64,000 nucleotides of DNA from Butyricimonas synergistica DSM 23225. Its GTDB lineage: Bacteria; Bacteroidota; Bacteroidia; Bacteroidales; Marinifilaceae. Each line of letters opens with the position of its first letter. Position 1 is the stretch's first letter. The translations under genes and the position numbers were made by a program. Where the stretch lies: assembly GCF_000379665.1 (NCBI RefSeq), contig NZ_KB903372.1, positions 124,105-188,104 on the forward strand, given 5' to 3'. This document shows positions 34,319-43,856 of this stretch, piece by piece. Below the pieces are notes generated by a model. The model did no database searches, was not told the origin of the DNA, and was given only the letters and a program-made list of their open reading frames with translations.

Positions 34319-35211
34319 AGACATACTTTTTCCTCTTTATCCTTATTTTGTCTTTCACCGAAATGAAAGCACAAGAAGACTCCATTCACATGGAAAAGAA
34401 TTCAAACCCAGTTTCCAAACAGGAAAAGAAGCGAACGAAAGAATTGAAATCATTCGATAGTTTCCCGATAACGAATAAAAATTATCTGAAAGGGAAACCG
34501 ACTTTCGATACATTCAACTACCCTTCTTTTCAGACATCATCCCCCAAGCAATTCAAATTCCCCTACAAACGGTTATTCATTCCGGCTGCACTTATCTCTT
34601 ACGGATTCATTGCCCGTGAGAATAAAGCATTATTGAAATTGGATCATAGCACAACGAATGAAATTAAAGAACATACGAACAGAACTTTTTCGATCGATGA
34701 TTACTTACAATTCACCCCCGCGGCTGCAGTGTATAGTCTGAATATATGTGGCGTAAAATCCAAGCACAATTTTCGAGACAGAGCGTTTGTCATGTTCGTG
34801 TCTTATGCGTTCATGGATATTAGCGTAAGCAAAATGAAAAAAGCCACAAAACGTTTAAGACCAGATGGAGGCTCCTATTCCTCTTTTCCTTCCGGGCATA
34901 CGGCAACCGCATTTACCGGAGCCCATATATTATTCCGGGAATATAAAGATGAATCTATCTGGATCGGCATAGCAGGCTATACCGCCGCAGCCACAACGGG
35001 CATCATGCGTGTTATCAACAAGAAACATTGGGTAAGCGATGTGGTCACGGGTGCCGGCATGGGTATACTAAGTGCAGAAGTTGGCTATATGCTTTTACCC
35101 GTTTTTCACAGTGTATTCGGGATTGATTTGAATAAAAATAAGTCCAAGTATGTCATGACTCCCTCTATTGGTTCCAAGTATGCCAGACTCAGTTTCACCT
35201 ACAATTTTTAA
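34315..35211 (+). CDS. PAP2-superfamily phosphatase with N-terminal signal peptide
   Basis: A 298-residue protein from the ATG at 34315 (MKTYFFLFILILSFTEMKAQ, a clean signal peptide); the open frame extends upstream to 34189 but there overlaps the truncated gene. The PAP2 domain holds all three motifs: KKATKRLRP, PSGHTATAF and RVINKKHWVSDVVTG, with the His and Asp needed for catalysis. The C-terminus YARLSFTYNF is beta-like. Family members dephosphorylate lipid phosphates such as undecaprenyl pyrophosphate or lipid A. The start codon shares ATGA with the end of the truncated PAP2 frame. Confidence 0.88.
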   Translation: MKTYFFLFILILSFTEMKAQEDSIHMEKNSNPVSKQEKKRTKELKSFDSFPITNKNYLKGKPTFDTFNYPSFQTSSPKQFKFPYKRLFIPAALISYGFIARENKALLKLDHSTTNEIKEHTNRTFSIDDYLQFTPAAAVYSLNICGVKSKHNFRDRAFVMFVSYAFMDISVSKMKKATKRLRPDGGSYSSFPSGHTATAFTGAHILFREYKDESIWIGIAGYTAAATTGIMRVINKKHWVSDVVTGAGMGILSAEVGYMLLPVFHSVFGIDLNKNKSKYVMTPSIGSKYARLSFTYNF

Positions 35212-35224
35212 TGACAAAACAAAT

Positions 35225-35255
35225 GCCGCCTTCTCCTTAAACAGGAGAAGGCGGC
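35225..35255. terminator. Strong hairpin between the PAP2 gene and the V-ATPase operon
   Basis: GCCGCCTTCTCCT (35225-35237), loop TAAAC, AGGAGAAGGCGGC (35243-35255): 13 perfect pairs. On the minus strand it is followed by ATTTGTTTTG, so it should end the V-ATPase transcript; it also lies 13 nt after the PAP2 stop. Confidence 0.8.
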
Positions 35256-35283
35256 GCATATCATATTAACTAAATATCCTAAC

Positions 35284-35748
<465 letters not shown>

Positions 35749-35782
35749 CTATTTAATTTGTTATTTTTATTGTCTTTATTTT

Positions 35783-37630
35783 TTAATCATTTACTTTTTT
35801 CCTGAACGGCTCGTATTGCTTACCGCCCCCTTCAAATCCGGCATTCTTGTAGAATTCCACGAAAGTCAAACGCATCGGGTGTACGAACGAACTGATCATA
35901 CACAAACCGAAGTTAATCGAATGACCGATAATCAAGATCAAGAACACAGCGATAAACTTCACCACGAAAGGCAACCCGTCCGTGAGTTGGAAAGCCAGCG
36001 TATTGAATACTCCTCCCAAAATACTACCCGTCAACCCGATAGCGAACAAACGGATATATGAAAGCGTATCCCCCAGCAATCCGGTAGCCATGTTGTAAGT
36101 ACCCCACAACCCGGAACCGAAATTCGTGAAAATTCCTTTTCCCGGAGAATTGTAGAAGTAGATCGTGAGCGCACAGAGTCCAAGAAGCACGTAAAGCACG
36201 TATTTCAAGACCTCCGGGATCGCCACCTGCAACATCGGCAAACCGATCAATACTCCCAACAAAATAATCGCACCGACCCAACCTAGAGTCGAAACCGCAT
36301 ATTTAAAACCGAACTGTTTCGTGATCCTCGCCGCACTCAAGCACATACCGTAAAGGATTTGAATAATACCCACGGCTACGGCAATAATCATCATCGGATT
36401 ATAACCACCCAAGTATTTTCCATAATTCGCTTCCGTCAGGAACAATGACTTCACGCCTGCCAACCAAGACCATTCCACGCTATCCAAAGCGATACCGAAG
36501 AATGAACCTGTCAGCAACCCGACTACCACGGTCATGATACCCAAGTATTGCCCCAGCACGAGATATCCTTTTATCGAGGGAGAAGCCTTCCGCTCGAGAA
36601 TAAAACAAACCAGCCAGATAATCAATCCATACCCGCCGTCACCCATACACATTCCGAAGAACAACATAAAGAAGGGTGCTAGGAAAGGCGTCAAATCCAA
36701 CTCCTTGTACTGCGGCAAGGCAAACATCTTCGTCACCGGCTCAAACAACCTCGAATAAGCGTTATTCTTCAATTGCACGGGCACATCATCCTCAGGTGTC
36801 GGTCTCGTAAACTCGAAGTACACATCCCTCGTTTCGAGGAAGCTTCTCATCTCAGCTTCCCGTTCCATGGGAATCCATCCCTCGAGCGCAATAACCTTTT
36901 CGTCCACGAATGCCTGTACGGCATCTTCCACTTTCAGTTTATCCGCCACCTCCGTAATACGCAAACGATAAGTCTTCAACCGATCTATCGCATCTTGAGA
37001 AATCGCATCCAACTCTTCGCCGATTTTCACTAATTCCTCCCGCAAACCCTTGATTTGTTTTTTCAACTCGTCCAGTGTAGCCAGGGGAAATACATAAGGA
37101 TCAGCCTCTAATTCCAGCTTCATTCCCGCGGGAGTAACCGTGACAAAATACTTCTGCCCCATCATTTCACTAATAATAATGGCATCATACATTGCCTCCC
37201 ATTCCTCCTGGTACTTTTGTTCCGGCACCGAAAAGAAATGGAATTCCCATCCCGCGGCTTCCAGCTTTTGGATTGTTTCCCGGGAGAACTGACCCCACGG
37301 GCGATAAGCGGCATAATCTTTCTCCAAACCGACCAATTGTTGCTCGATCTGTTCTTGTCTGCTATATAAACTTTCCAGGTAATCCAGCAAATGCTCGTCG
37401 TCCGCTTTCACTTTTTCTATCCGCTCCACGTCATTCCGACTCTGCATATGCGTGATCATCTCCCCGGCACGTTTGATTAACATCAACTTAGCCTGCAGAT
37501 CCGTATCCTCTGCCGATCGTTCCGTATTCTCATGAATATGAACCATTCCCTTTTCCCGGAGTTCTCCGAGAAACGTTTGATATTCCTTGTAAAATATCAA
37601 CAGGGATAATTTCATCATTGGTACTATCAT
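35783..37630 (-). CDS. ntpI: V-type ATPase subunit I (membrane stator, a-type)
   Basis: A 615-residue protein: a cytoplasmic coiled-coil half (about 1-320, with helices such as RQEQIEQQLVGLEKDYAAYRP) and a membrane half with seven or eight helices. The ion-path Arg is in GDTLSYIRLFAIGLTGS. It holds the peripheral stalks and provides the half-channels next to the K ring. The start could also be one of two Met codons 5-6 residues in (MMKLSLLIFYKEY). The gene follows subunit D by 3 nt. Confidence 0.94.
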   Translation of the reverse strand: MIVPMMKLSLLIFYKEYQTFLGELREKGMVHIHENTERSAEDTDLQAKLMLIKRAGEMITHMQSRNDVERIEKVKADDEHLLDYLESLYSRQEQIEQQLVGLEKDYAAYRPWGQFSRETIQKLEAAGWEFHFFSVPEQKYQEEWEAMYDAIIISEMMGQKYFVTVTPAGMKLELEADPYVFPLATLDELKKQIKGLREELVKIGEELDAISQDAIDRLKTYRLRITEVADKLKVEDAVQAFVDEKVIALEGWIPMEREAEMRSFLETRDVYFEFTRPTPEDDVPVQLKNNAYSRLFEPVTKMFALPQYKELDLTPFLAPFFMLFFGMCMGDGGYGLIIWLVCFILERKASPSIKGYLVLGQYLGIMTVVVGLLTGSFFGIALDSVEWSWLAGVKSLFLTEANYGKYLGGYNPMMIIAVAVGIIQILYGMCLSAARITKQFGFKYAVSTLGWVGAIILLGVLIGLPMLQVAIPEVLKYVLYVLLGLCALTIYFYNSPGKGIFTNFGSGLWGTYNMATGLLGDTLSYIRLFAIGLTGSILGGVFNTLAFQLTDGLPFVVKFIAVFLILIIGHSINFGLCMISSFVHPMRLTFVEFYKNAGFEGGGKQYEPFRKKVND

Positions 37631-37633
37631 TGG

Positions 37634-38224
37634 CTATTCCTCCATCAATTTACGGTTTTTCACGATCTTCTGCGACGACTTGGACAGATTTTCCTCGTCC
37701 TCCAGGAAACGCTTAATCTTACGAATAGCCTCCTGGTAACCCGGTATCTGCACCTTCTCGTACAAGTTCACCTTCTGCGTGGTCTTTTTTCTCGCTTTAT
37801 CGAGCAACTCCATTTTTCTAGCGAAAAACTCTCTCTCCAAAGCGATACTCACCACTTTCTTGATGTACTCCACTCCGTCAAGGAGCCATCCCGGTTGGTT
37901 GAACAAGCTGAAATCCTTCACCTCGTAGTCCACCCCATCCAGAACGGGCGTCTTCACCCCGGCGATCTTCTTCACCGACATCCTCACATCCTTCACGACA
38001 AGTATATCTTCCTTGTACTCGTCGTAAAGTTGCAGCATATCGTTCAGCGAATTCAGCGTTTCCTCCAACTTCACACTAAACTCATCCGCCACCTGTTTCG
38101 CTTTCTTCACCTCCGACCGCAAAGCCGACTCCTTGTTTTTGATGGTAGGCAATGCCCGTACTCGCATCTTCAATTGCTTATCCAGCCCCTGAAGCGAAGT
38201 TTTATTATATTGAAACCTTATCAC
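37634..38224 (-). CDS. ntpD: V-type ATPase subunit D (central stalk)
   Basis: A 196-residue, almost fully helical protein that forms the rotating shaft. The N-terminus IRFQYNKTSLQGLDKQLKMRVRALPTIKNKESALR and a C-terminal helix KTTQKVNLYEKVQIPGYQEAIRKIKRFL are typical. The start codon is GTG at 38224: there is no in-frame ATG upstream before a stop, and the first residues match the family. The gene lies 35 nt after an unrelated four-helix-bundle gene that interrupts the operon. Confidence 0.93.
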   Translation of the reverse strand: MIRFQYNKTSLQGLDKQLKMRVRALPTIKNKESALRSEVKKAKQVADEFSVKLEETLNSLNDMLQLYDEYKEDILVVKDVRMSVKKIAGVKTPVLDGVDYEVKDFSLFNQPGWLLDGVEYIKKVVSIALEREFFARKMELLDKARKKTTQKVNLYEKVQIPGYQEAIRKIKRFLEDEENLSKSSQKIVKNRKLMEE

Positions 38225-38259
38225 CTTACCAATTTTTAATTTATTCTGTGATTTGCGAT

Positions 38260-38640
38260 TTAGTGATTCTGTGATTCACGCTCTTTGTTAAGACTTATAC
38301 TTTTAGTCCTAATTGAAGCAACAATCATAGCCACTAATTCATTTATCTCTTTCTTGAGCACACTCAACTCATCTGCCTTCAACAATTCAGATTCCTCGAT
38401 AATCTCAAGCCAGTAAGCCGTTTCATCTGCTTCCTCTTCCACTATTCTCATTTTATTGATAAAATCCTTGTCCGATTTAGCACGACAAACAGCTCTATAA
38501 TTAGCACCGACAGACAAAGCTGAACGCAAAATCTGATCTTTCACAACCCAAGCCAACCGTGTTTCCGGAAACTTCTCTGTCATCCGAATAACCGCCAGTC
38601 CAAATTGTTTTGTTCTACGTTTAAACTCTATCTGGTTCAT
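38260..38640 (-). CDS. Four-helix-bundle (S23-type) protein inserted in the V-ATPase operon
   Basis: A 126-residue protein of the four-helix-bundle family, first known from proteins encoded in 23S rRNA intervening sequences. Family hallmarks are visible: FGLAVIRMTEKFPETRLAWVVKDQILRSALSVGANYRA and DFINKMRIVEEEADETAYWLEII. The role of the family is not established. It lies between subunits B and D, in the same direction, with AT-word spacers on both sides (38225-38259 and 38641-38685), which suggests that it arrived by insertion while the operon kept its reading direction. Confidence 0.88.
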   Translation of the reverse strand: MNQIEFKRRTKQFGLAVIRMTEKFPETRLAWVVKDQILRSALSVGANYRAVCRAKSDKDFINKMRIVEEEADETAYWLEIIEESELLKADELSVLKKEINELVAMIVASIRTKSISLNKERESQNH

Positions 38641-38685
38641 AACATTACATTCTACTAATCAAATAATCACTTAATCGGCAATCAC

Positions 38686-40008
38686 TTAATCACTAAATTT
38701 TCCAAACTCTTCCACGATTTCCTGCTTGATACCCAATTCCGCTTTATTAAAGTATTTGCGGAACAGCTCCCACGCAGTATCCAACATTTGTTCGACACTG
38801 ATGTTTACGTCGATAGCAAGCAAGCTGTTGGAATACTCTTTCGCAAAATCCAGGGTACGGCGATCGTAATCCGTCAAGTCGAAACCGTTTTCCATCTTCG
38901 TGCGGGCATTAGCTGCATCGGCGTACAGACGGATAGCGGCATTCATCACTTGCGGGTGATCCTTCCGGGTTTTCTTACCGATCACGAGCTGCTTCAAACG
39001 AGACAGGCTTCGGAACGGGTCTACGATAACCTTACCAATTTCCGTATCTTTACGCAAGAACAACTGTCCTTCGGTAATATACCCCGTGTTATCCGGGATT
39101 GCGTGAGTAATATCACCTCCGGACAACGTGGTCACAGCGATAATCGTGATAGAACCTCCGGCAGGGAATTGCACCGCTTTCTCGTAAATCTTCGCCAAAT
39201 CCGAGTACAAAGAACCCGGCATGGAATCCTTCGACGGGATCTGGTCCATACGGTTGGACACTATACTCAAAGCATCGGCATACAACGTCATATCTGTCAG
39301 CAACACCAGTACCTTCTCGTTCTTCTCCACCGCAAAATACTCGGCTGCCGTCAACGCCATATCCGGAACCAACAAACGTTCCACGGGAGGAGCCTCCGTC
39401 GTGTTCACGAAGCTGACAATACGGTCGAGCACCCCGGCATTATCGAACAGATTCTTGAAATACAGGTAGTCGTCGTTCGTCAAACCCATACCTCCCAAAA
39501 TAATACGATCCGTTTGCGCTCTCAACGCCACGTTCGCCATAACCTGGTTATATGGTTGGTCGGGATCGGCAAAGAACGGAATCTTTTGCCCGGACACCAA
39601 CGTGTTGTTCAAGTCGATACCGGCAATACCCGTTGCGATCAATTCAGACGGTTGTTTACGTCGAACCGGATTCACAGAAGGACCACCAATCTCTCTTTCT
39701 TCACCGTCAACTGCCGGTCCCCCGTCTATCGGCTCACCGAAAGCGTTAAAGAAACGCCCGCACAAATCATCACCCACCCTCAAGGTCGGAGCCTTACCCA
39801 AGAATGTCACTTCTGCATTCGTCGGGATACCCTCTGTTCCGGAAAACACCTGAAGGGTTATATCATTACCCCAAATCTTCACGACCTGTGCCAACCGTCC
39901 GTCAACAATCGCCAGCTCGTCATTCCCGACGCCCTGAGCATTCAACGTACACGTTGCCTTCGTGATCTGGGTAATCTTTGTATAAACTTTTTGAAAAGCA
40001 GTCGTCAT
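38686..40008 (-). CDS. ntpB: V-type ATPase subunit B (non-catalytic)
   Basis: A 440-residue nucleotide-binding subunit without the P-loop Lys. It alternates with subunit A in the hexameric head. Typical segments are FNAFGEPIDGGP, QKIPFFADPDQPYNQ, VPDMALTAAEYFA, MDQIPSKDSMPGSLYSDLA and LSGGDITHAIPDNTGYITEGQ. The length is close to the family norm. A 91-nt spacer of repeated AT words separates it from subunit A. A 417-codon open frame on the other strand is a shadow of this gene. Confidence 0.95.
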   Translation of the reverse strand: MTTAFQKVYTKITQITKATCTLNAQGVGNDELAIVDGRLAQVVKIWGNDITLQVFSGTEGIPTNAEVTFLGKAPTLRVGDDLCGRFFNAFGEPIDGGPAVDGEEREIGGPSVNPVRRKQPSELIATGIAGIDLNNTLVSGQKIPFFADPDQPYNQVMANVALRAQTDRIILGGMGLTNDDYLYFKNLFDNAGVLDRIVSFVNTTEAPPVERLLVPDMALTAAEYFAVEKNEKVLVLLTDMTLYADALSIVSNRMDQIPSKDSMPGSLYSDLAKIYEKAVQFPAGGSITIIAVTTLSGGDITHAIPDNTGYITEGQLFLRKDTEIGKVIVDPFRSLSRLKQLVIGKKTRKDHPQVMNAAIRLYADAANARTKMENGFDLTDYDRRTLDFAKEYSNSLLAIDVNISVEQMLDTAWELFRKYFNKAELGIKQEIVEEFGKFSD

Positions 40009-40099
40009 ACCTATTTTAGATTTTTGATTTCAGATTTTTGATTTAATATTCTTGTCAAAGCAACGAATCATAAATCGTAAATCATAAATCATAAATTTA

Positions 40100-41857
40100 T
40101 TACTTTTTTCTCTCGTTAATAATCTCGTTCACCTCTGCTTCGTATTTCTTGAAAGCATCAGATTGGAATTCGGAATAGTTCATCTGCTTGAATCCATTGA
40201 TGATCCGTTTAAAGTAAGGATTTACTTCCTCGAACGTGTCAAAATTGAATTCGGAACGAACTACACCCAACACCATTTCCAACATATACTTCTGGCGCTC
40301 CATCGAGGTAGAACCATCAATATTGTCAAAAGCATCCTGTTGCAAGATCACGAAGTCGATCAACTCCGACTTCCAGTATACCACGTGATATTCCAATGGA
40401 ACACCGTCATCTCCTAAAATATCGATCTGCTCGGCAGTTTCCCGTCCTCGTACCAATATATTACGAGCCTCGTTCACACCGTCAATCCACGTGTCGGAAA
40501 TATTCTTCTTGGCAAACTCCACGAATTCCGGGTATTCCAGATACTTGGAATAAGACTCCAACGTGTCGATAGCCGGATAGCGTTTCGCATCGGCACGAGC
40601 CTGTGACAAAGCGTAAAAACAACGAGCTACCTTTTTCGTGGACTCCGTCACCGGTTCCTTCAAGTTACCTCCGGCAGGCGATACCGTTCCGATAAAGGTC
40701 ACGGAACCCGTCTTACCGTTATTCAGGTACACCATCCCGGCACGAGCGTAGAAGTTAGAAATAATTGCAGACAAGTCCATCGGGAAAGCATCCTGCCCCG
40801 GCAACTCCTCCATACGGTTCGACATCTCGCGCAACGCCTGAGCCCAACGGGAAGTAGAGTCGGCAAGCAACAATACCTTCATACCCATGGAACGATAGTA
40901 TTCCCCGATCGTCATTGCAGTGTAAACAGAAGCCTCACGGGCGGCAACAGGCATATTCGAGGTATTAGCGATGATTGTCGTTCTCTCGTACAGCTTGCGA
41001 CCGGAACGAGGGTCTTCCAACTCGGGGAACTCGGTAAAGATTTCCACCACCTCGTTCGCACGCTCACCACAGGCAGCCATAATAATAATATCGGCATCGG
41101 CAAAACGCGACAAAGCGTGCTGCAACACCGTCTTTCCCGTTCCGAACGGTCCCGGGATAAATCCGGTACCCCCCTCGAGGATCGGGTTCATCGTGTCAAT
41201 AACACGCACTCCTGTTTCCATCTGACGAGACGGACGCGGTTTATCCACGTAATTACGGATAGCCACTTTCACCGGCCACTTCTGCGTCATAGTCACGGGC
41301 ACGTCCTTCCCTGCCTCATCTTTCAATACAGCAATCGTGTCCATAATCGTGTATTCCCCGGCTCCCACGATAGAAGCCACGGTATACTCGCCTTTTAATT
41401 TAAAAGGCACCATTATTTTGTGGTCCAACCAGTTTTCCTTCACGTTACCCAACCAATCGGCAGCCTTCACCTTGTCGCCGACCTTTGCCAACGGAGTAAA
41501 ACTCCATTTTTTATCATTTTCCAGCGGGTTCGTGTACTCTCCACGTTTTAGGAACACCCCGGTCATCTTATCCAAATCGTTCTGAAGACCATCAAAATTC
41601 TTTGACAACAAGCCCGGACCCAACGTTACCTCCAACATATGATCCTCGAACTCCACCAAAGAACCGGGCTTCAATCCCCGGGTACTTTCAAAAACCTGCA
41701 CATAAGCAATGTCCCCAACCACCTTGATGACCTCCGCCATCAATCGTTCGGCACCGAGCTGGATAAAACAGATCTCGTTCTGAGATACCGGTCCCTCGAT
41801 ACGCACAAGTACAAGGTTGGAAATAATACTATGAACTTTTCCTTGTGTTTTACTCAT
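40100..41857 (-). CDS. ntpA: V-type ATPase subunit A (catalytic)
   Basis: A 585-residue catalytic subunit. The P-loop GPFGTGKT lies at 236-243, followed by the family's AACGERANEVVEIFTEFPEL segment and DSTSRWAQALREMSNRMEELPGQ with the catalytic region. The non-homologous insert typical of A subunits is present at about 110-200. It hydrolyses or makes ATP in the cytoplasmic head. It lies between the DUF2764 gene and subunit B. Confidence 0.96.
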   Translation of the reverse strand: MSKTQGKVHSIISNLVLVRIEGPVSQNEICFIQLGAERLMAEVIKVVGDIAYVQVFESTRGLKPGSLVEFEDHMLEVTLGPGLLSKNFDGLQNDLDKMTGVFLKRGEYTNPLENDKKWSFTPLAKVGDKVKAADWLGNVKENWLDHKIMVPFKLKGEYTVASIVGAGEYTIMDTIAVLKDEAGKDVPVTMTQKWPVKVAIRNYVDKPRPSRQMETGVRVIDTMNPILEGGTGFIPGPFGTGKTVLQHALSRFADADIIIMAACGERANEVVEIFTEFPELEDPRSGRKLYERTTIIANTSNMPVAAREASVYTAMTIGEYYRSMGMKVLLLADSTSRWAQALREMSNRMEELPGQDAFPMDLSAIISNFYARAGMVYLNNGKTGSVTFIGTVSPAGGNLKEPVTESTKKVARCFYALSQARADAKRYPAIDTLESYSKYLEYPEFVEFAKKNISDTWIDGVNEARNILVRGRETAEQIDILGDDGVPLEYHVVYWKSELIDFVILQQDAFDNIDGSTSMERQKYMLEMVLGVVRSEFNFDTFEEVNPYFKRIINGFKQMNYSEFQSDAFKKYEAEVNEIINERKK

Positions 41858-41921
41858 ATTTCAATTTGTAAATTATTCTGATTCTTAAATCTCTTAATCG
41901 AAAATCCCTTAATCTCCCAAT

Positions 41922-42758
41922 TTATTTAAATTCTTCCGCAAACTCGAAACTCCGCCTAAACTTATCGACGACTTCCATGAATACTTTTCGTCCCGATTCG
42001 GAGTTCATCTTACTCCACCTCTCGACGATCATCAGCTCAAGCATAAAACTCAACACCTTTTCCATGGAAAAATACTCGTAAACGACAGCCTCCTCGATGT
42101 AATCCCAAAGGAACAAATCCATTCCCCGTTCCCGTTCCACTAGATTCGGGTTATTCATCAACGAAAACACTTTCTCCGCATAAGGGTACTCCATCCCCAA
42201 ACCGAAATCTTTCGAGTTTGAAGTCCGCAAAGCCTTAGAAAAAGCGTTATCGCCAATAATCTCCGGGGCTATTTCCTTACCATACTTCCGACAAGTCAAT
42301 GCATTCGTCAGATTCTTGATATTCATCGAGAATTCCGCATATTTCCTGACAAACTTGTTTCCACAACTCATCAGGTAATCGTAATACATCCAACTCAACA
42401 CGTTCTCGGGCGAAACCTCGTATTTGAGGTGTTCTCCTTTGAAATCCGCGATAAATTGATTCAGGTAAGCAGATAAAGAATTTTTCGGTTCGGCGATTTC
42501 GTCTTCCAGTTGTTGTAACGGGTATACTGTTTCAAGAGCGGTATCGGGTTCCATTTTATTCAGTAATCGAAGGACTTGCTTATTATCGGCAGGAAGGAAA
42601 AAAAGATTCATCAGCTTCATGTCCTCCTTCTTCAAAGCCCCTTGCGCCAACTCCCGGAATCCGTTCACGGACAACGATAATTTCCGATCGTCCAGAAAGA
42701 CCTCCGGTAAACCCGCAATCAAACAGTAATAGTTATTCTTAAATACCATATTATTCAT
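41922..42758 (-). CDS. DUF2764 protein of the V-ATPase operon
   Basis: A 278-residue, helix-rich protein found beside V-ATPase genes in Bacteroidetes. The first line (FKNNYYCLIAGLPEVFLDD) is characteristic. The operon has no gene for subunit C (the d-type stalk cap), and this protein has the right size class and place, so it may stand in for it; that is an inference. Two in-frame Met codons near the start (42758 and 42749) both fit. Confidence 0.8.
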   Translation of the reverse strand: MNNMVFKNNYYCLIAGLPEVFLDDRKLSLSVNGFRELAQGALKKEDMKLMNLFFLPADNKQVLRLLNKMEPDTALETVYPLQQLEDEIAEPKNSLSAYLNQFIADFKGEHLKYEVSPENVLSWMYYDYLMSCGNKFVRKYAEFSMNIKNLTNALTCRKYGKEIAPEIIGDNAFSKALRTSNSKDFGLGMEYPYAEKVFSLMNNPNLVERERGMDLFLWDYIEEAVVYEYFSMEKVLSFMLELMIVERWSKMNSESGRKVFMEVVDKFRRSFEFAEEFK

Positions 42759-42834
42759 TCTGTGATTTTATGATTCAACGATTCCATGATTCTGTGATAT
42801 ATAACAATCGCCTAATCCGAAATCATTCAATCAC

Positions 42835-43443
42835 TCAATCATTAAATAATAGTTTCTTTGTAAAGCCCTTGATGTACTGGTTAAAGAAAGCCTCGAACAA
42901 TTTCTCCGAAAATGCTATCTGGAACCCTCCGTCTTTCGGTTGAATCACGAATCCTTCTTCCAGATTACCCACGTTCACCGCGAGTCCTTTATCCAGCAAA
43001 TCTTTGTATTTTGCCGTCACGAATGATTCGAACTTATTTTTCTCGTCAGCAGAAAGAAGTATTTCCATATCCAGGTTTCCCCCGGCAACATCCCATTTCT
43101 TGACGATCGTCATCAACAGTTCCTGGATGAAAGCCTTCTCCTCGAATCCGACCTTGGCAATCTCTCCGGCAACATTCCCGGCAACGAGATTGGCGATCGC
43201 TTGCTTCAATGCCGTGATTGCCTGGCGGGCACTCAACGTCATCTCGGACTCGGCCTTCTTCTTCAGGTTAGCGACATCTGCCTCCGCATCGGCATTCATC
43301 TGATCAGCCTTCGCCTTCGCCTCGGCAACGATCTTTTCGGCCTCTTGCTTCGCTTGGTTGATGATATTCTCTGCCTCTTGGCGAGCTTTATCAACCCCCT
43401 CATCATAAAGCTTCTTGGTCAAAATATCTAATTTATTCTCCAT
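42835..43443 (-). CDS. ntpE: V-type ATPase subunit E (peripheral stalk)
   Basis: A 202-residue peripheral-stalk subunit. The N-terminal half is a long coiled coil (about 10-75, ARQEAENIINQAKQEAEKIVAEAKAKADQMNADAE); the C-terminal half is a compact domain (GLAVNVGNLEEGFVIQPKDGG). It is the first gene of the operon E-DUF2764-A-B-X-D-I-K. No subunit F or G gene is present, as in other Bacteroidetes operons that I know. Confidence 0.93.
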   Translation of the reverse strand: MENKLDILTKKLYDEGVDKARQEAENIINQAKQEAEKIVAEAKAKADQMNADAEADVANLKKKAESEMTLSARQAITALKQAIANLVAGNVAGEIAKVGFEEKAFIQELLMTIVKKWDVAGGNLDMEILLSADEKNKFESFVTAKYKDLLDKGLAVNVGNLEEGFVIQPKDGGFQIAFSEKLFEAFFNQYIKGFTKKLLFND

Positions 43444-43627
43444 AGTAAAAAAACGTATTATATATATTAATTTATTCTTCTTTCATCCAGATAATTAGAA
43501 TTCAATAAATGTGCCAGTGTTCCAGAAAAACGGCGTCAAGATATTAAAAAACCTTCACAAAAACAAATATTTTCTCATATTCCAACGGTCTGCAAAAAGT
43601 ACACGTAAGGAATTTAGTATAACGAAA

Positions 43628-43650
43628 AGCCGCACCATTTAGATGCGGCT
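43628..43650 (-). terminator. Hairpin upstream of the V-ATPase operon
   Basis: AGCCGCA (43628-43634) and TGCGGCT (43644-43650) pair over 7 bp, loop of 9 nt; on the minus strand TTTTCG follows. As no gene lies upstream on that strand, it may be an attenuator or a block against antisense transcription. Confidence 0.4.
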
Positions 43651-43824
43651 CTTCCCTTGTTTAACTTTTCATTATTCCCCTCGTCGACGCTTATCTCATC
43701 GATGTTTGCACCATGCCACCCAAACCGGACCGATTACACCTTCGGGGTCGGATTATTCTATATCACCACCTCCCGATAAAACAATACCCGGAATAAATAC
43801 TCGTTCAACCCAACAAATTATTAC

Positions 43825-43832
43825 TACCTTTG
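43825..43832 (+). promoter_or_regulatory. -7 box (TACCTTTG) for the LysR gene
   Basis: A full match to TAnnTTTG. Transcription would start near 43838, which excludes the longer start at 43830 and supports the ATG at 43857 with an 18-nt leader. Confidence 0.55.
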
Positions 43833-43856
43833 ACAAGAATTTCAACAAGTATAAAG

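Larger units (their letters stand above)
43444..43856. other. Divergent intergenic region upstream of the V-ATPase operon (413 nt)
   Basis: No gene is supported. It holds a hairpin at 43628-43650 and a plus-strand -7 box at 43825-43832 for the LysR gene. The V-ATPase promoter must lie here on the minus strand, but I find no full match to TAnnTTTG; TACTTTTTG near 43600 is the closest. Confidence 0.5.

Noticed and set aside
38788..40041. 417-codon open frame on the plus strand
   Set aside because: It is the shadow of V-ATPase subunit B; its product is an Arg/His/Gln-rich text with no family match.
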